Assembly: GCA_023974075.1 (NCBI GenBank)
Contig: JAMFTG010000141.1
Coordinates: 233,252-297,251 of the forward strand
Reading direction: 5' to 3'
Origin: Chaenocephalus aceratus
Lineage: Eukaryota; Chordata; Actinopteri; Perciformes; Channichthyidae
DNA: 64,000 nt
The notes under the pieces are model-generated. The model had not been told where the DNA came from, searched no databases, and was given only the letters and a program-made list of their open reading frames with translations. This document shows positions 44,541-58,023 of this stretch, in pieces (position 1 is the first letter of the stretch; each line of letters begins with the position of its first letter). Position numbers and translations under genes: made by a program.

Positions 44541-45585
44541 GGTGCGGTGTTGAACTCATGTGGATGCAGCGCGGGGTTCAGGGAGCAGACGGAAGCCCTG
44601 CTCCGGGTGTCGGCATGCTATCTGTTACAGTGGTATTGTGGAGCGCAGTGCAGCTGCGATACTGCTGTTAACATGCAGAGCCCTCTGTGAGTCCTCAGTG
44701 GCTCAGAGGCCAGTCCTTATCTCCTAACAACACGCCTCTCAGCCATCCACTGGCATACAAATGAAAGACTCACTTAGGGGCCGCTCTTTCTCCCCTCCCC
44801 CCTTTCACCCTCTCGCTGTCACACTAATCCCGTTTAGTGTTGGAAACATAGCGCCGTGTCGTGCTATTGTGCTCTCTGAGATATGTTTGAGTAAATGGTA
44901 TATCGATGCAAACACATCGGCTATTATAATAGCTTCAATCGCACTATCATCACAGCCTGCTTTCCGTTTTAAAGCTGTTTCTTTCTCCTGTCAGACACCA
45001 ACGAAAAGAGCCATTTTCAACGCGCCAGGGTAATTTATAAACCGAGCATGTTTCTCCTCTCAGCTCGCTTGTAACTCAATTATAGAGTAGCTGCTCCAAT
45101 AAATGGCAATAACATGCCGTTGTTAAAGTTTAATACGGTCCTTAATACCAGACAATGTTGTCCAATGTGAGTGGACAGCAGCTAGGGAGACTCCATCAAG
45201 ACAAGAGGAGGCCCCGGCTAAGTCTAATGGAAGATGGCTTGTGCTGATAACTAATCAGGGTGTAGTACCTGTGTGTTGGTCTGCATCAGATACTGCTGTC
45301 CTGATTCTCCAAGTCCACCATCCTCATGTGTTTTTGACTTCAGGGTTTGATTCCCATTTGATTTGTTTTGTTTTCCAGCACTGACTTCCATGCTGGTGTT
45401 AGACTGTGGACTCAGTTTGGGAAAGAACAACAATAATCACTAGTTGTATGTCCTTTACATTTTTCTGCTTTATTCACATTGGATTCTAGGTATTAAACGA
45501 TATATAACCAGTATTTATTTTTAATATTTTGGAGTATACGGCGTTGTGTAGTCTTGGAGTCTGTTTTTCAATCTTTATCTCAATC
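44541..45585. other. Intronic sequence without supported features
   Basis: No repeat ends or family resemblance were seen. Confidence 0.5.
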
Positions 45586-45830
45586 TTTATTTATTTATAT
45601 AGCACATTTAAAACAACCTTCGGCTGACCAAAGTGCTGTACAGGGCAGGCAGTAACTACAATAGTGAATAGCCCAATGGGAGTACGATAATAAAAACAAT
45701 AATTAAAAACATAATAAAAAGCACAATAACTAGAAACATATAAAAAAATAAATAAATAAAAAAACACATACAAATATAAAAATGTAATGCTCAACTAGTA
45801 TTAAAACTAGTATTGTTTTTAGCGATTGTT
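45586..45830 (-). repeat. Dispersed fish retroelement tail
   Basis: TTTATTTATATAGCACATTT with CAAAGTGCTGTACAGGGC resembles 20140-20200 and 27720-27770. A-rich sequence follows. Confidence 0.6.
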
Positions 45831-46359
45831 TTGTTATGACTTTATACATTTTTTCAGAAACACCCAGTCGGTGGGATCCTGCTTTTCTGGCATGTAATGG
45901 GAATAACCTCAACATTTCGATAAATTGTTCTGATCCAAAATCGAAATGGTGACCAGCTGTCTTTATATAGCACTGTATCCGGTCTCTACAGCAGCTGATG
46001 CAATGTGCACATGCATGCTCCCCAGAGATGAAACCTCTTGCATTTTGACCCTGAGGCCGAGTGTGTGTGCGCGACAGATTTCCTTTTAATTAATCTGGTT
46101 GATTGAAGGGATGACATTTTTTTATTTCGGTGTTTCTCCCGGTAATATCATCATGATGTTGGCTAATATGTCACACGTTGTCACTGTGATGTGTAATGAG
46201 GCATAATGCCAGCCTCCAGCAGGCCTTTTGAACTTGGTGGTAAAGCAGACACTGTTGCCATGCTTTTATGTTTAGTGGTTGTGACATTAATTTAATGATA
46301 TCAGCCCTGTGCTGGGTTCGGGTTTATTTTACATTTTCAGCTAATAGTTGTTCATCTTA

Positions 46360-46965
46360 CGGCACGTCCACAGCAGCTTTTCAAAAATCTTGAACATCTT
46401 GGAGCTGGGCGTGTCTGACAGCTTGGGGATTTTTTGCGACCAATCACATGAATCTCCCGCCCCCGACATACAAAGCCAAAAACCCCGGGGATTTTATGCG
46501 AGCAATATATATATATATATAAACTCCCCAAACAGGCGAAAACCTACCAGTTCCCCCCACTGCCTCTGCCACCTCCCTCCATGCCTGGTTCCTCCGGTTT
46601 GTATCCCGTTAATAGTTCTGGTCGTAAAGAACCGGGTGATTTGCTACCGTAACTTCTCGTTTGGAATATGAGGAAATGAACTGCGGTCTGGTTCTCCCTG
46701 CTTACACGCGGTTTGATTGGCTAGCGCTTCTACTGTCAGATTTGCATAAACGTGTTTGATTGGCTGACGCTTCCAGCTCAGCTTCAAAAGTTGAACATTG
46801 CTCAACTTTGAATCCTAGAAATCCTGGAAATCTTCGCTTCGCTCCCCCACAATGCAGTTGGGCGAAAAGCGAGGCAAAGTGACGTCATCCCCATTCAAAG
46901 TCAACGGGCAGAGAAGCGTTGGAAGCGGTGGAAGATTCTTCTGAAGCTGCTGTGTGGACGTACCG
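46360..46965. mobile_element. PIF/Harbinger-type MITE with TTA duplication
   Basis: The left end CGGCACGTCCACAGCAGCTT is mirrored by GAAGCTGCTGTGTGGACGTACCG. TTA occurs at 46357-46359 and 46966-46968. Internal blocks ACCAATCACATGAATCTCCC and GATTGGCTGACGCTTCC are shared with 3656-5319 and 52176-52450. It is longer than those because of extra central sequence with an (AT)n run. Confidence 0.9.
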
Positions 46966-46968
46966 TTA

Positions 46969-47840
46969 GCACATATTCAGTTTGGGCATTAGGGTGAAAT
47001 CAGCTGAATTTTATGGGAACAATGCCACGCACAACGTCTTTGAAGTGGAAAAAGCTTTGTCGAAAAGGCACCTGCTGAAAAAGTTTGAGCATAGAAAACG
47101 TTATCCCATTTGAAATGTCTCTGTTTTTGTCGGGGAAAAAACGGCTGTTTTTGTTTCTGGGGATCATTCTTTTTCAATCTATTTAAAAGTTGTCTCTATT
47201 ATGCAGGACCTGTTGCAGGCTGGAATAAACAAGCATGGTTATGAATATTAAACGACAGGAATCTCGACAGGAGCACGAAAAGTAAAGGCATGTCGCTGTG
47301 ATTGTGCCGTCTCAGTTCAGTCGAGTAAAATACCGTTCTGTGAGCATAAACACACAGTCAGCTGTCTCAGTTAGTTATTGCAAACTAGCCATATTTATTA
47401 AATAAAGAATGACTACGTTTGCAATACGCATGATACAAGATACATCATGAAATGGAAGCACCATCTTTCCTTTATTTAATGCCTATCCTTTTAAATATAA
47501 TAGTTACACAACACTCCTGTGATTTGTCCACTAATATATGGCATACATACATATTGTTTTTTTAAGTCAAACATGACTCTGTACAGATTATAGAAAGATG
47601 CATACCTGCACATGGATTGTTCTTCATTATCTAGAAAGGAATCAACAGTCATTCAGCAGCCAGACACGAAGCTTCGACTTCAGCAAAATATAGAGTCTTA
47701 TTGTATGTGAGAAACTGATTGCCTCTAGGGCAGAATATTTAACATTTAAAGACGGCAGTATCATGAAATGCCGGCAGTAATATACTGAAAAGGTGGGACT
47801 AATCAAAAATAATGAGCAGCGTGGCAGTACTCAGACATAT
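46969..47840. other. Intronic sequence without supported features
   Basis: AT-rich sequence. No reading frame is supported. Confidence 0.5.
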
Positions 47841-47843
47841 AAG

Positions 47844-48235
47844 CAGGGGTGCACATAACTGGTACGCATGCGCGGCAACAATCTGAAATGCGTCCGTCAC
47901 TTGTGTCACAAAGCGCATTTGCGTACCGACGCAACTGTGCCAAAACTACGCCAACCGGCTGCGGAGGGAGACTCCCCCCCCCCCCCCCCCCCCCCCCCTT
48001 CACTGGAGAACTGCGCTAAAACAGCTGTTCACAACGTTCATGCTCTGTGGTCACAAAGTACTCCACTAGCACCCCCCCCCCCCCCCCCCCCGTCGACTTT
48101 CCTGAAGTACTACACCAGCCCCCCCCAGTCCACTATCCTGAAGTACTACACCAGCCCCCCCCAGTCCACTATCCTGAAGTACTACACCAGCCCCCCCCCA
48201 GTCCACTTTCCTGAAGTACTCCACTAGCGCCGCGC
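47844..48235. repeat. C-rich repeat region after a hAT-like terminus
   Basis: CAGGGGTGCACATAACT at 47846 looks like a hAT left end. It is followed by C homopolymers (47968-47998 and 48071-48091) and about three to four tandem copies of CCTGAAGTACTACACCAGCC plus CCCCCAGTCCACTAT. The right terminus was not found. Confidence 0.65.
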
Positions 48236-48310
48236 CGCTTTTGCCATTTTGAAAAGGCGTTCAAGGAGTTCAATATCGTCAAAAGTAGAGTTGTTGACTA
48301 CACTTAGGCC

Positions 48311-48672
48311 GTTTCTCAATGTCGAGTAAAGCTGCTCCAGAGCCACTATTTCAAGCATACTACGTCCACAAATTGAACTCTAGTCCAGCATACATGGAAT
48401 TCTACCGAGCCCGGCGTACTTCGTTTGGAGACATTTTGAGGCTGCACATGTGTAGACTCCGCGGTCTTAAAATCCCCACAATGCTTTGCACACGGACCAA
48501 TTTCCCCAAATCTGTGGCGGAAAAGGTAAGGCGGGGCTTCTCATATGAAGCACACTTGCTCGCCTGTTCCACTCTTCGTTTTCCAAATGCCAGGAAGGAT
48601 TCTTGCCTCGCTTCTGAAGCGAGTGACTCGGAATAATGTCCTACCAAGCAAGCGTACTCGACATTGAGAAAC
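48311..48672. mobile_element. MITE with GTTTCTCAATGTCGAGTA termini
   Basis: GTTTCTCAATGTCGAGTA at the left and TACTCGACATTGAGAAAC at the right are perfect 18-bp inverted repeats. A related end, GATTGAGAAACGGCC, occurs at 59470-59484. It has no coding capacity. Confidence 0.88.
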
Positions 48673-48679
48673 ACCCTCA

Positions 48680-49670
48680 GTCTTTTTCATTAGCACAGGG
48701 ACTTGTTGACTTTGGAAAAGCTCTTGTAAGAGAAGAATTACAAATACGAGGGGGGACTTAAATTCCCATCGAGCTACCTCTAGACAAATAAGAGAAAACA
48801 AAAAACCAATAGACCTCCCTCTCACACAACAAATAAATACAAACAGCTCTTGAAAGCCACCCTACGGGATTACCACGGAGAGGTTTGAGCATATTAAAGT
48901 GATTCTTAAAATCTACCTGCCAGGTTTTTCCTTAAAGTGAAAGAAAATGTCTGCATCTGTTGCACTCAATACTTCCACAGAGAGGAAGTGTTTCTGCATC
49001 CGGGTCTCTTTGAGTCGAATGTCGTCCCTTTGCTACGTTTCTGGAGGATTAATGATAAAAGTTCCAATTCAGACGATGTCATTTGGGAAAATGCATGTTT
49101 CTAATCAGGAATTAGGGCCTTAATAATAACATGAATGTGGTGAGTGTTTTCTTCTGGTGCTAAATCTTACTGACGTTCATTTCAAGGCTTGCAAATCGGG
49201 GGCAGATGGAATTAGCCAAGAAGTGCGTGGGGGATGAGAGATGTGTCGCTAGGGGTCGACGCCTTTTGTGGAACATAAGACCCATTTATCCCAAATTAGG
49301 ACGGGTGCGGCACTGGTTTGCTTTGATGTGCCTCTTGGTGGAGTGCAGAAGGGAGGACGGGGCAGATTGCTGCAGCGCAAGCAGATGTTCAAGGCTCATC
49401 CTTTGAGGTGGTGATGAAACGTCGCCACAGCGAGAGTCCTCACATCCCACTGTCAGCCGGTTGACTCGGAGACAAGGGCAGGGCTGCACTTATACTTTAA
49501 TAGTGCTGCATATGGGCTGATATTCCACCAGCGGCGCGTCAAGTAGTCTGACCTATATCTGAGCTGGGCTTAAAAAGCTTCACATGGCAAGTTATCATAA
49601 GCAGGAATTAGCCTGTTGGCATATAGATATTAGGAAATGTCCACTACGATACCGTGGTTTGGTTAAAGAC
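48680..49670. other. Intronic sequence without supported features
   Basis: Short frames only. Confidence 0.5.
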
Positions 49671-49674
49671 CTTA

Positions 49675-50175
49675 AAGACGCCCTATTATGCTTTTTCAGA
49701 ATCAGGTTTATTATTAGGTAGGTTCTCACGTACGAGGAATTTGACTTGATGTCATGGTGCATACATGAAAACAAAAATGTAAAAATTAATACAGATAGCG
49801 AACTATATTTAGAACACTGTAATACCCCTTCCTTTACTGTGTTGTATGGGTTTGTGTGCATGTAAATGGTCTGCAAAGGCTAAAATGCCTGTTTCTCTCC
49901 CACACCAACACAGTGACATCATATTTAACATAGCGCTTCTATTGGCTAGCGCTCCAACACATTGTACGTGATAAACTAAGGGGCGGGACATATCTAAGCG
50001 GTTGACCAATCACAACAGCTAACCAATCGGAGCACACTGGGCTCTGGTTTCAGACAGAGGGTGAAAAGAGGTGCTGTATGAGAAAAATAAAGAGTTTTAA
50101 ATTCAATGGAAACCAAAGTCATTACAATTGAAAGCGGCCTTGGGTCCCTTGAAAGGCACTATACAAATGAAATCT
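49675..50175. repeat. Fragments of the CCCTATTATGC / CCAAT element family
   Basis: CTTAAAGACGCCCTATTATG at the left and, at 49995-50035, GCGGTTGACCAATCACAAC and CTAACCAATCGG match the inverse of the 98-bp unit. A retroelement tail, TTGAAAGGCACTATACAAAT, lies at 50148-50170. Confidence 0.65.
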
Positions 50176-50239
50176 ATTGTTGTTGTTATTATGAATGTGA
50201 TCAACCAGATCAGCACACAGCAACTTGGGTCCAAAATAT

Positions 50240-50350
50240 ATTTATTACATTACATATTATACATTTTCACTTAGCTGACTTTATCCAAAGCGACGTACGT
50301 TAAAGTCAAACAATTGTAAGTGCTGCTGCATTGACTTCAAGTTTCACAAA
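50240..50350 (-). repeat. SINE/LINE tail fragment, inverted
   Basis: TTAGCTGACTTTATCCAAAGC is the reverse complement type of the SINE tail GCTTTGGATGAAAGCGTCAG at 38041. Confidence 0.65.
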
Positions 50351-50496
50351 CCTTTCTAAGTTCTACGTACAGAAAAGATTACATTTACATTCCAACAGGT
50401 TTATAATGATTGACAGGTGTATCAACATCTCTGTAATTCTCCTCCATCTTTCAATATTTGAATCTCATCTAAAGGCTTGTATTTTTGTCTCTGCAG

Positions 50497-50579
50497 GAAT
50501 ATGACGACGGCTACGGAACAGCTTACGATGACCAAGGATATGAATCGTACGACAACAACTACAGCACTCAAGGACAGAA
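50497..50579 (+). CDS. khdrbs3: KHDRBS3 internal exon: Tyr-rich region
   Basis: This 83-nt exon starts in phase 0 and ends in phase 2. It follows GTCTCTGCAG and precedes GTGAGTTC at 50580. It encodes [20 protein letters not shown] and NYSTQGQ. This Tyr/Asp-rich segment follows the RG/Pro region in KHDRBS3 and corresponds to the mammalian [20 protein letters not shown] stretch as I remember it. In the family the Tyr-rich tail is a target of Src-type kinases and carries the nuclear localisation region further on. DYYDYGHG-type and C-terminal PYGRY exons should come next, but I could not find them between 50580 and 64000. They probably lie beyond the window. The frame is intact from 509 through this exon, 223 codons in total. 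Confidence 0.94.
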
Positions 50580-50817
50580 GTGAGTTCTCCTTTGATCTTC
50601 CCACAGAACCTTCACATGCTGTTCATATGTCTGTAATTCACACGCAGTCCCGTGGCTGGGTTGAACTAAAGGCGGCAGCTTCTCCAATGTAGAGAAGTGG
50701 GAAGTGTCGAGAACAGGCGTATACCATTTGCTAAATAATATAAATCTGTGATTTGCCTTTAAAACTCCACCTATCAACAATTTTACAAATCTAAAGTATG
50801 GAATTTATACATGACAT

Positions 50818-51000
50818 GTTACTTGTTAGACGCTTTTAGCGACATACTCAATACTGTGGGCAATCCACACAGGAGCAATGTGGGGTGAAGAGTCTCAGGG
50901 ACACAACGACATGCTGACTGCTGTGGGGTTTGAACCTGTGCCCCCCTGATCCCAACACAGTGCACTTTTACAGCATGTTTACTTCCCGTCTTGCAGTACG
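50818..51000 (-). repeat. tRNA-SINE/LINE tail-like fragment, inverted
   Basis: TAGACGCTTTTAGCGACATA at the left and GGGGTTTGAACCTGTG (inverse B-box-like CACAGGTTCAAACCCC) suggest an old inverted SINE. Confidence 0.5.
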
Positions 51001-51009
51001 TTTGCATTA

Positions 51010-51845
51010 GTTTTGGATTCCTAATGAACTGGCAACTGAGAAAACTGTGAGAAATACATTTCACACAAATCCAAACGGTGTTATCGTGTTGTCTCGGAGT
51101 TCATGCCAGGGCAAAAACACGACTGAACTCCAAACAGATTGCGTAAGTGCACTGAATAAAAGCATTAGTTTTTATTTATGTCTCCCTGCATCTGTGGGCA
51201 GCTATTCCTCCGCAGCCTGACCATTTGGGTCGGAGTAAATGTCGTATGTGGAGAAATGGAGTTTTTCGGTTCAGAACAGCTGGATTACGAGCCGTTAGGA
51301 GTCATTATCGCTCGTGTTCTGCCCTGTTTGAAACGCAAAAGAACACTTTGTGTTAATGAAGTATTTTGTGAAGTGTGAAATGTTTTGAGTGACCTTTAAG
51401 ATGTCTTTTAAGAATAAATGTTCTACCACGTCTTAAAGTAACAGGCAGATTGTATTCATAGCAGGATCTCTAATCCACATTTTTAAGTTTTGTTTTATGG
51501 CTTTAATTAAATCTCAGCAGACTCTTTGACGTATTCCTGTGTCGCTCATTACGCTAAACATTTAATCTTTTGTTTCAATCACCAATTGCCTGATGTGTGT
51601 CTATCATTGCAAAATGAAGAGCCTTAGCGTTGAACAGAGGGTCCTGCAAAGCTAAATGCAGACTATTGATTGTCTTGTTTCCAGCGAGCTATCGCACTCT
51701 CAGAGCCACGCAAGGTCAAAGGCTTTCTGTTCGGCGTGTTGGTGTCCCGCTGAGCTTCATCGGGACACACATTAATGCATGCCTGTCTGTGCCACGTCAA
51801 AGAAAAGAGTGATTGCCGCCGCATTTAGTCTGTCAACAATTGTAT
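51010..51845. other. Intronic sequence without supported features
   Basis: No repeats or frames could be supported. Confidence 0.5.
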
Positions 51846-51924
51846 TGTATTGACAGCAGTTGGAAAAGATGAAAATAGACGGCGAAGAAAGAAAAAGATG
51901 ATGCTGTCTTTTGGCCTTACTGAG

Positions 51925-53220
51925 CAGGGGGGTCGATGTTTTCTTTTGTGGAGGTGCCAGGATGTATGTCACCCAGGCTCCATCCATCTTTTGTGCTACT
52001 ATCTTCTTCCACACACACTCCGAGGGATGTATCTTGAAGTGTTGCTGGTGACGCTCGCTGGGGGGAAACGCAGCTATTGGCTTTTGAATTATGGCGTAAA
52101 TACATCTGTTGTGATTACATAAATAAGTAAGAAATATGTTTGTGTTGGCTGATTACATCCCTAGGGTTAGGGTTACGGCCCGTCCACACGGCGGCGTGCG
52201 TTGAAGCTTCAACGCTTCTGCCCATTCACTTTGAATTGAAGTGCTCGCGTTGCTGGCCACGAAAGTTGAGCAATGTTCAACTTTTGAAGCTTCGGCGGAA
52301 GCGTCAGCCAATCGAATCATATGCAAGCTCTAGCCAATCAAACTGCGTGCTTGTGTGTCCGGGGCGGGAGATTCATGTGATTGGTTGTTGGTCGAGTTTA
52401 AGCCCCCCCCCGCCGGCAAGCGATAACGCACGCCGCCGTGTGGACAGGCCAGAATTTGACTGCATACCTTGCCCCATTCTTTAAGTAAAGATGTGAGGTA
52501 ACAAACAAAAAACACTATTTCTGTCTGTTTTAGGGGCGAGAACATAAATGTTTTGCCTCTATTTTTGTACAAACCAAAGCTTGGTGATAAATGGAAAGTA
52601 TTAATCGACATGAGATCGTTGTATAGATACTCTTGTTGTTTCTTCTTCTTTACTTTACTCAGACATGATACTAGTAAAGTGTATATAAGAGCAGGTTGGT
52701 CGATGTTTTTTCTTTTTGTGAAGGTGTCAGGATGCATGTCACCCAGAATCCATCCATCGTTTGTGCTATCTCTTTTTTCTGGATCACACACACTCCACAC
52801 ACACTCCGAGGGATGTATGTTGAAGGTTCGCTGGGGGGACGCAGCTCTGCCTCAGGAATCTGCAGCTATTGGCTTTTGAATTATGGTGTAAAGAAATCTC
52901 TGTTGTGATTACAGCCTTTTCCTGTAAGAAATAGTTGTATGTTGGCTGATTACATCTCTAGGGTTAGGGTTAGTCCATCAGAATGTGACTGTATGCCTTG
53001 CTCCATGCTTTAAGTAAAGCTGTAAGGTAACAAACAAAACACTATTTCTGTCTGTTTTAGGGGCGAGAACATACATGTCCAAATATAAATAAATGTAAAA
53101 TCTCTTTCTGGATCCACACACTCCGAGGGATGTATGTTGAAGTGTTGCTGGGGGGGAACGCAGCTCCGCCTCAGGAAGCTGCAGCTATTTGTTTTATAAG
53201 GAGCCTCGTGAATTATGGCG
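51925..53220. repeat. Three local duplicates of one unit (copies A, B, C)
   Basis: Copy A is about 51925-52560, copy B about 52690-53080 and copy C about 53090-53220. Shared landmarks are GGTCGATGTTTTCTTTTG, CCATCCAT, CACTCCGAGGGATGTAT, GGCTTTTGAATTATGG, GTTGGCTGATTACATC, CTAGGGTTAGGGTTA and TTCTGTCTGTTTTAGGGGCG. A fourth, diverged copy lies at 55400-55500. Confidence 0.88.
52176..52450. mobile_element. 275-bp MITE (GTCCACACGGCGGCG ends) inside duplicate A
   Basis: The left end CGGCCCGTCCACACGGCGGC is mirrored by GCCGCCGTGTGGACAGGCC. TTA precedes it. The right duplicate is lost. The sister copies B and D have the uninterrupted sequence GGTTAGTCCATCA at this place, so they act as empty sites. 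The orientation is opposite to the copy at 3656. Confidence 0.88.
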
Positions 53221-53221
53221 G

Positions 53222-54769
<1,548 letters not shown>

Positions 54770-55395
54770 CCCAGTCACCAGTCTGAGCTCTGACTGCATG
54801 GCAGGATTCCGGTTGCCGGACGATAACAAGCGGAACGCTTTACAGTCTCTCTGTCATGGTTTCGCCTCACGCTGGAAACAGACCTGCCATGTGTGAAGAC
54901 AAAGGGAGAGGGAGGTTCTCTCCTGCTCTTACAGTGTGTCGCGCTGCATCAGCAGATTTACTGATATCTAATCATCTTGGAATATATGTCCACAGCACAT
55001 GAAATACATGCAGCTATAGGGGGTTATGACAGACATCTTAATACCCCAGGTGGTTGGGGAGAAAAATGGGGGTTTGTTCAGACTTTAAATTACAAATCTG
55101 ATCTAACTTTCCTCACAAGACACGAAGGGCTCTTTATGTGTTCAGATTCATTGGGATGGCAGAGAGTCACGATGTGAAGGCACTGTCTTTCTACCGAGTG
55201 TACGCAACGCAGATTGGTGTAGGTTTTTTTAAGACATACCAGTTTGTAGACTTGGAATGTTTTTGCGACTTGTGTTGGCATGTTGCAGATTAATATGGAA
55301 ATATAATCTCACAATAGCATTTGTATTTATAAGCCTACATTATACATTATATACATGCTTTAATTATTGAACTGACTTGAGCGGAATACCTGAGG
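54770..55395. other. Intronic sequence without supported features
   Basis: No frames or repeats recognised. Confidence 0.5.
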
Positions 55396-55399
55396 TTGA

Positions 55400-55500
55400 G
55401 CAAACGAATATCGTTGTGATTACAGCCTTTACCCGAAAGACATGTTTGAGGGTTGGCGGATTAAGTCTCTAAGGTTAGTCCATCATCGTTTGACTGCCTT
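55400..55500. repeat. Diverged fourth copy (D) of the local duplication unit
   Basis: GTTGTGATTACAGCCTTTACC, GGGTTGGCGGATTAAGTCTC and AAGGTTAGTCCATCATCG align with 52890-52985. Confidence 0.75.
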
Positions 55501-55599
55501 GCCTTTTCAGGAAAGTTGATGGATAAATATATTTAATACATCGATATGTCTGTCTGTATTAAGGCCACGAACAACCGTGGTCTGCGTACATTTTTCTAT

Positions 55600-56150
55600 A
55601 AACAAAATAGTATAAATTGAAAATGTTCAAATTCGATGAGACATCTTTGCTTTAAACATCCTTCCTTACTCGTGTTCTTTACTGTACATATATGTTGCTA
55701 GCATTGTTCACTGCAATGACAGTGACACCATGTTAATGATAAGCCAGGTTTTCCTCGGACAACATATACTGCACGTTACCATCCACACAGTAATCACTTA
55801 GAAATGCAACAAGACAACCGGTGCCACTATGCAGTCCCACAGAACGGCCAGAATGTTGTCATGTAGATGTAATTCAATGTGAAAGGAAAATAAGGCGCTC
55901 ACATCCTCACGACGTGAGCCTTAAGCTAAAGAGCTGAAGGTGTTGCGACATGTACGTGTTTCGGAGGGCGCTGACGCCTCGGGAAACCTGGGGGAAAGTT
56001 ACCTCAGCGTGACAGCTCCTCGATCACAGCGTCCTCTCAGTGCGTTTCTACACGACTCAGCATCATCTATTTCAGAGAGGCAGCCGAGAGCTGCATCTCA
56101 GGAGAGAGGTCGGGAGCCAGAGGTCGGGACGCTCTGAGCCTGGACTTTAG
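55600..56150. other. Intronic sequence without supported features
   Basis: No frames or repeats recognised. Confidence 0.5.
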
Positions 56151-56151
56151 T

Positions 56152-57345
56152 CAGAGTAGAAGTACTCAGATATGGTACTAGAGTAAGAGTAGAAGTACTC
56201 AGATCTTGTACTTGAGTAAGAGTAGAAGTACTCAGGTGTTGTACTTGAGTAAGAGTAGAAGTACTCAGATCTTGTACTTGAGTAAAAGTAGAAGTACTCA
56301 GATCTTGTACTTGTAGTAGAAGTACTCAGATAATGTACTAGAGTAAAAGTAGAAGTACTCAGATCTTGTACTTGAGTAAAAGTAGAAGTACTCAGGTCTT
56401 GTACTTGAGTAAAAGTAGAAGTACTCAGATATTGTACTTGAGTAGAAGTAGAAGTACTCAGGTCTTGTACTTGAGTAAAAGTAGAAGTACTCAGATCTTG
56501 TACTTGAGTAGAAGTAGAAGTACTCAGGTCTTGTACTTGAGTAGAAGTAGAAGTACTCAGGTCTTGTACTTGAGTAAAATTAGAAGTACCGTACTTTTCG
56601 GACTATAAAGCGCACCTGCATATAAGCCGCAGCAGCTAATTGTCCGTCTGTCTTGCTCTCGTTCTGTCTCTCGGTTCCACTTTTACTTTGGCGCGCTACC
56701 TGTCTCACTCTTTTCCGGCCTCCAGCTTTTCCTGCTGGAGCCCGCCCCTTAGAGGTGGCGGGCGCGGACCGGTCCTAGAGCCCATAGTGTTAAAGGTGGT
56801 TAATTTTACCTGTAAAATCCATAGATTTAGGAGGTTCCCTAGTGGCCGTTAGCTGTACAACAAAAATGGGGGAAAAAGTCGCGGCTTATAGTCCGAAAAG
56901 TACGGTACTCAGATTTTGTACTTGAGTTAAATTAGAAGTACTCAGATCTTGTACTTGAGTAAAAGTAGAAGTACTCAGATCTTGTATTTGAGTAAAAGTA
57001 GAAGTACTCAGATCTTGTACTTGAGTAAAATTAGAAATACTCAGATCTTGTACTTGAGTCAAAGTAGAAGTACTCAGATCTTGTACTTAGTAAAAGTAGA
57101 AGTACTCAGATCTTGTACTTGAGTAAAATTAGAAATACTCAGATCTTGTACTTGAGTCAAAGTAGAAGTACTCAGATCTTGTACTTGAGTAAAAGTAGAA
57201 GTAGTCAGATCTTGTACTTGAGTAAAAGTAGAAGTACTCAGATCTTGTACTTGAGTAAAAGGAGAAGTACTCAGATCTTGTACTTGAGTAAAAGTAGAAG
57301 TACTCAGATCTTGTACTTGAGTAAAAGTAGAAGTACTCAGATTGT
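56152..57345. repeat. 33-bp minisatellite (about 26 units) interrupted by a MITE
   Basis: The unit is GTAGAAGTACTCAGATCTTG plus TACTTGAGTAAAA. Variants include AGGTCTTG and ACTAGAG. The period divisible by three gives open frames on both strands. Confidence 0.94.
56589..56905. mobile_element. 317-bp MITE with TA duplication
   Basis: The left end CCGTACTTTTCGGACTATAA is mirrored by TTATAGTCCGAAAAGTACGG, a perfect 20-bp inverted repeat. TA flanks both sides (56587-56588 and 56906-56907). A TA target fits Tc1/mariner-like or ISL2EU-like elements. I cannot decide between them. It is inserted in a unit of the 33-bp array. Confidence 0.92.
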
Positions 57346-57421
57346 AGGAATACTCTGTTACAGTAAAAGTCCTGCATTCAAAATGTTCCTCAAGTGAAAG
57401 TAGAAAAGTATTCTCATCAAA

Positions 57422-57455
57422 ATATAGTGAAAGACAGTAAGTAAGTAAGTAAGTC
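57422..57455. repeat. Short (AGTA)n run
   Basis: About five AAGT units (AGTAAGTAAGTAAGTAAGTC). Confidence 0.8.
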
Positions 57456-58023
57456 GTTGTGCAGATTGGTCCATTTCAGAATAATATATATGATATCTTT
57501 TATAATGATTGATCATGAAAGTGTTCTCAAAGCTGGTGGAGGTGCAGCTAGTCTGAAGTACTTTGTAGACTGCAGGGTAGCTGGTGGATTTACTCCAGGT
57601 GGAACTAAAGTCTGATTCAACACTTGATTATATTTCACATCATTCATCCACATCTGTGAAGTAACTAAAGGTATTAAATACATGTAGTGGAGGAAAAGTA
57701 CACCATTTACCTCTGAATTGGAGTGGAGTAGAAGTACACAGTCGCAACAAATTATCTCAAAATGTTACTTAAGTACAGTACTTGAATACGTGTACTTAGT
57801 AACTTCCCACATCTGAAATCAGATATGACTGCAAGTCATGTGATCATTTCTTCGTATTTGATCCTTCATCTTGGCCTCAGGAAATCAAAGTTTTGGAGAA
57901 AGCAAATCGGAGGCTTAATCGGTGACAGGGAAGTGCATCTGCAGGACCTTCATCATCTACCATGCAAGAAGTGTAAATACAGGACAGTGAAGGAGACACT
58001 GAGGAGGACAGCGAGGAAGACAT

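Larger units (their letters stand above)
34249..50496 (+). other. khdrbs3: Intron of khdrbs3 (about 16.2 kb)
   Basis: The intron runs from donor GTGAGT at 34249 to acceptor TCTCTGCAG ending at 50496. It includes the 98-bp array, LINE and SINE remnants, a hAT with a nested RTE fragment and Harbinger-type MITEs. Confidence 0.88.
56152..57815. mobile_element. hAT-like element in opposite orientation with 33-bp array
   Basis: The right end CTTAGTAACTTCCCACATCTG is the inverse of the left ends at 9960 and 43171 (CAGAGATGGGAAGTA). The left end begins CAGAGTAGAAGTACTC. The interior is mainly a 33-bp array plus a nested MITE. The flanking 8-mers do not match, so the left border is provisional. Confidence 0.6.

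Noticed and set aside
52161..52175. Interstitial telomeric repeat
   Set aside because: Only about two TTAGGG units (CTAGGGTTAGGGTTA), also at 52962-52977 as part of the local duplication. Too short to call.
56144..57823. 8-bp target duplication for the 33-bp-array hAT element
   Set aside because: The flanks ACTTTAGT and AAATCAGA do not match, so the left border may be wrong or decayed.
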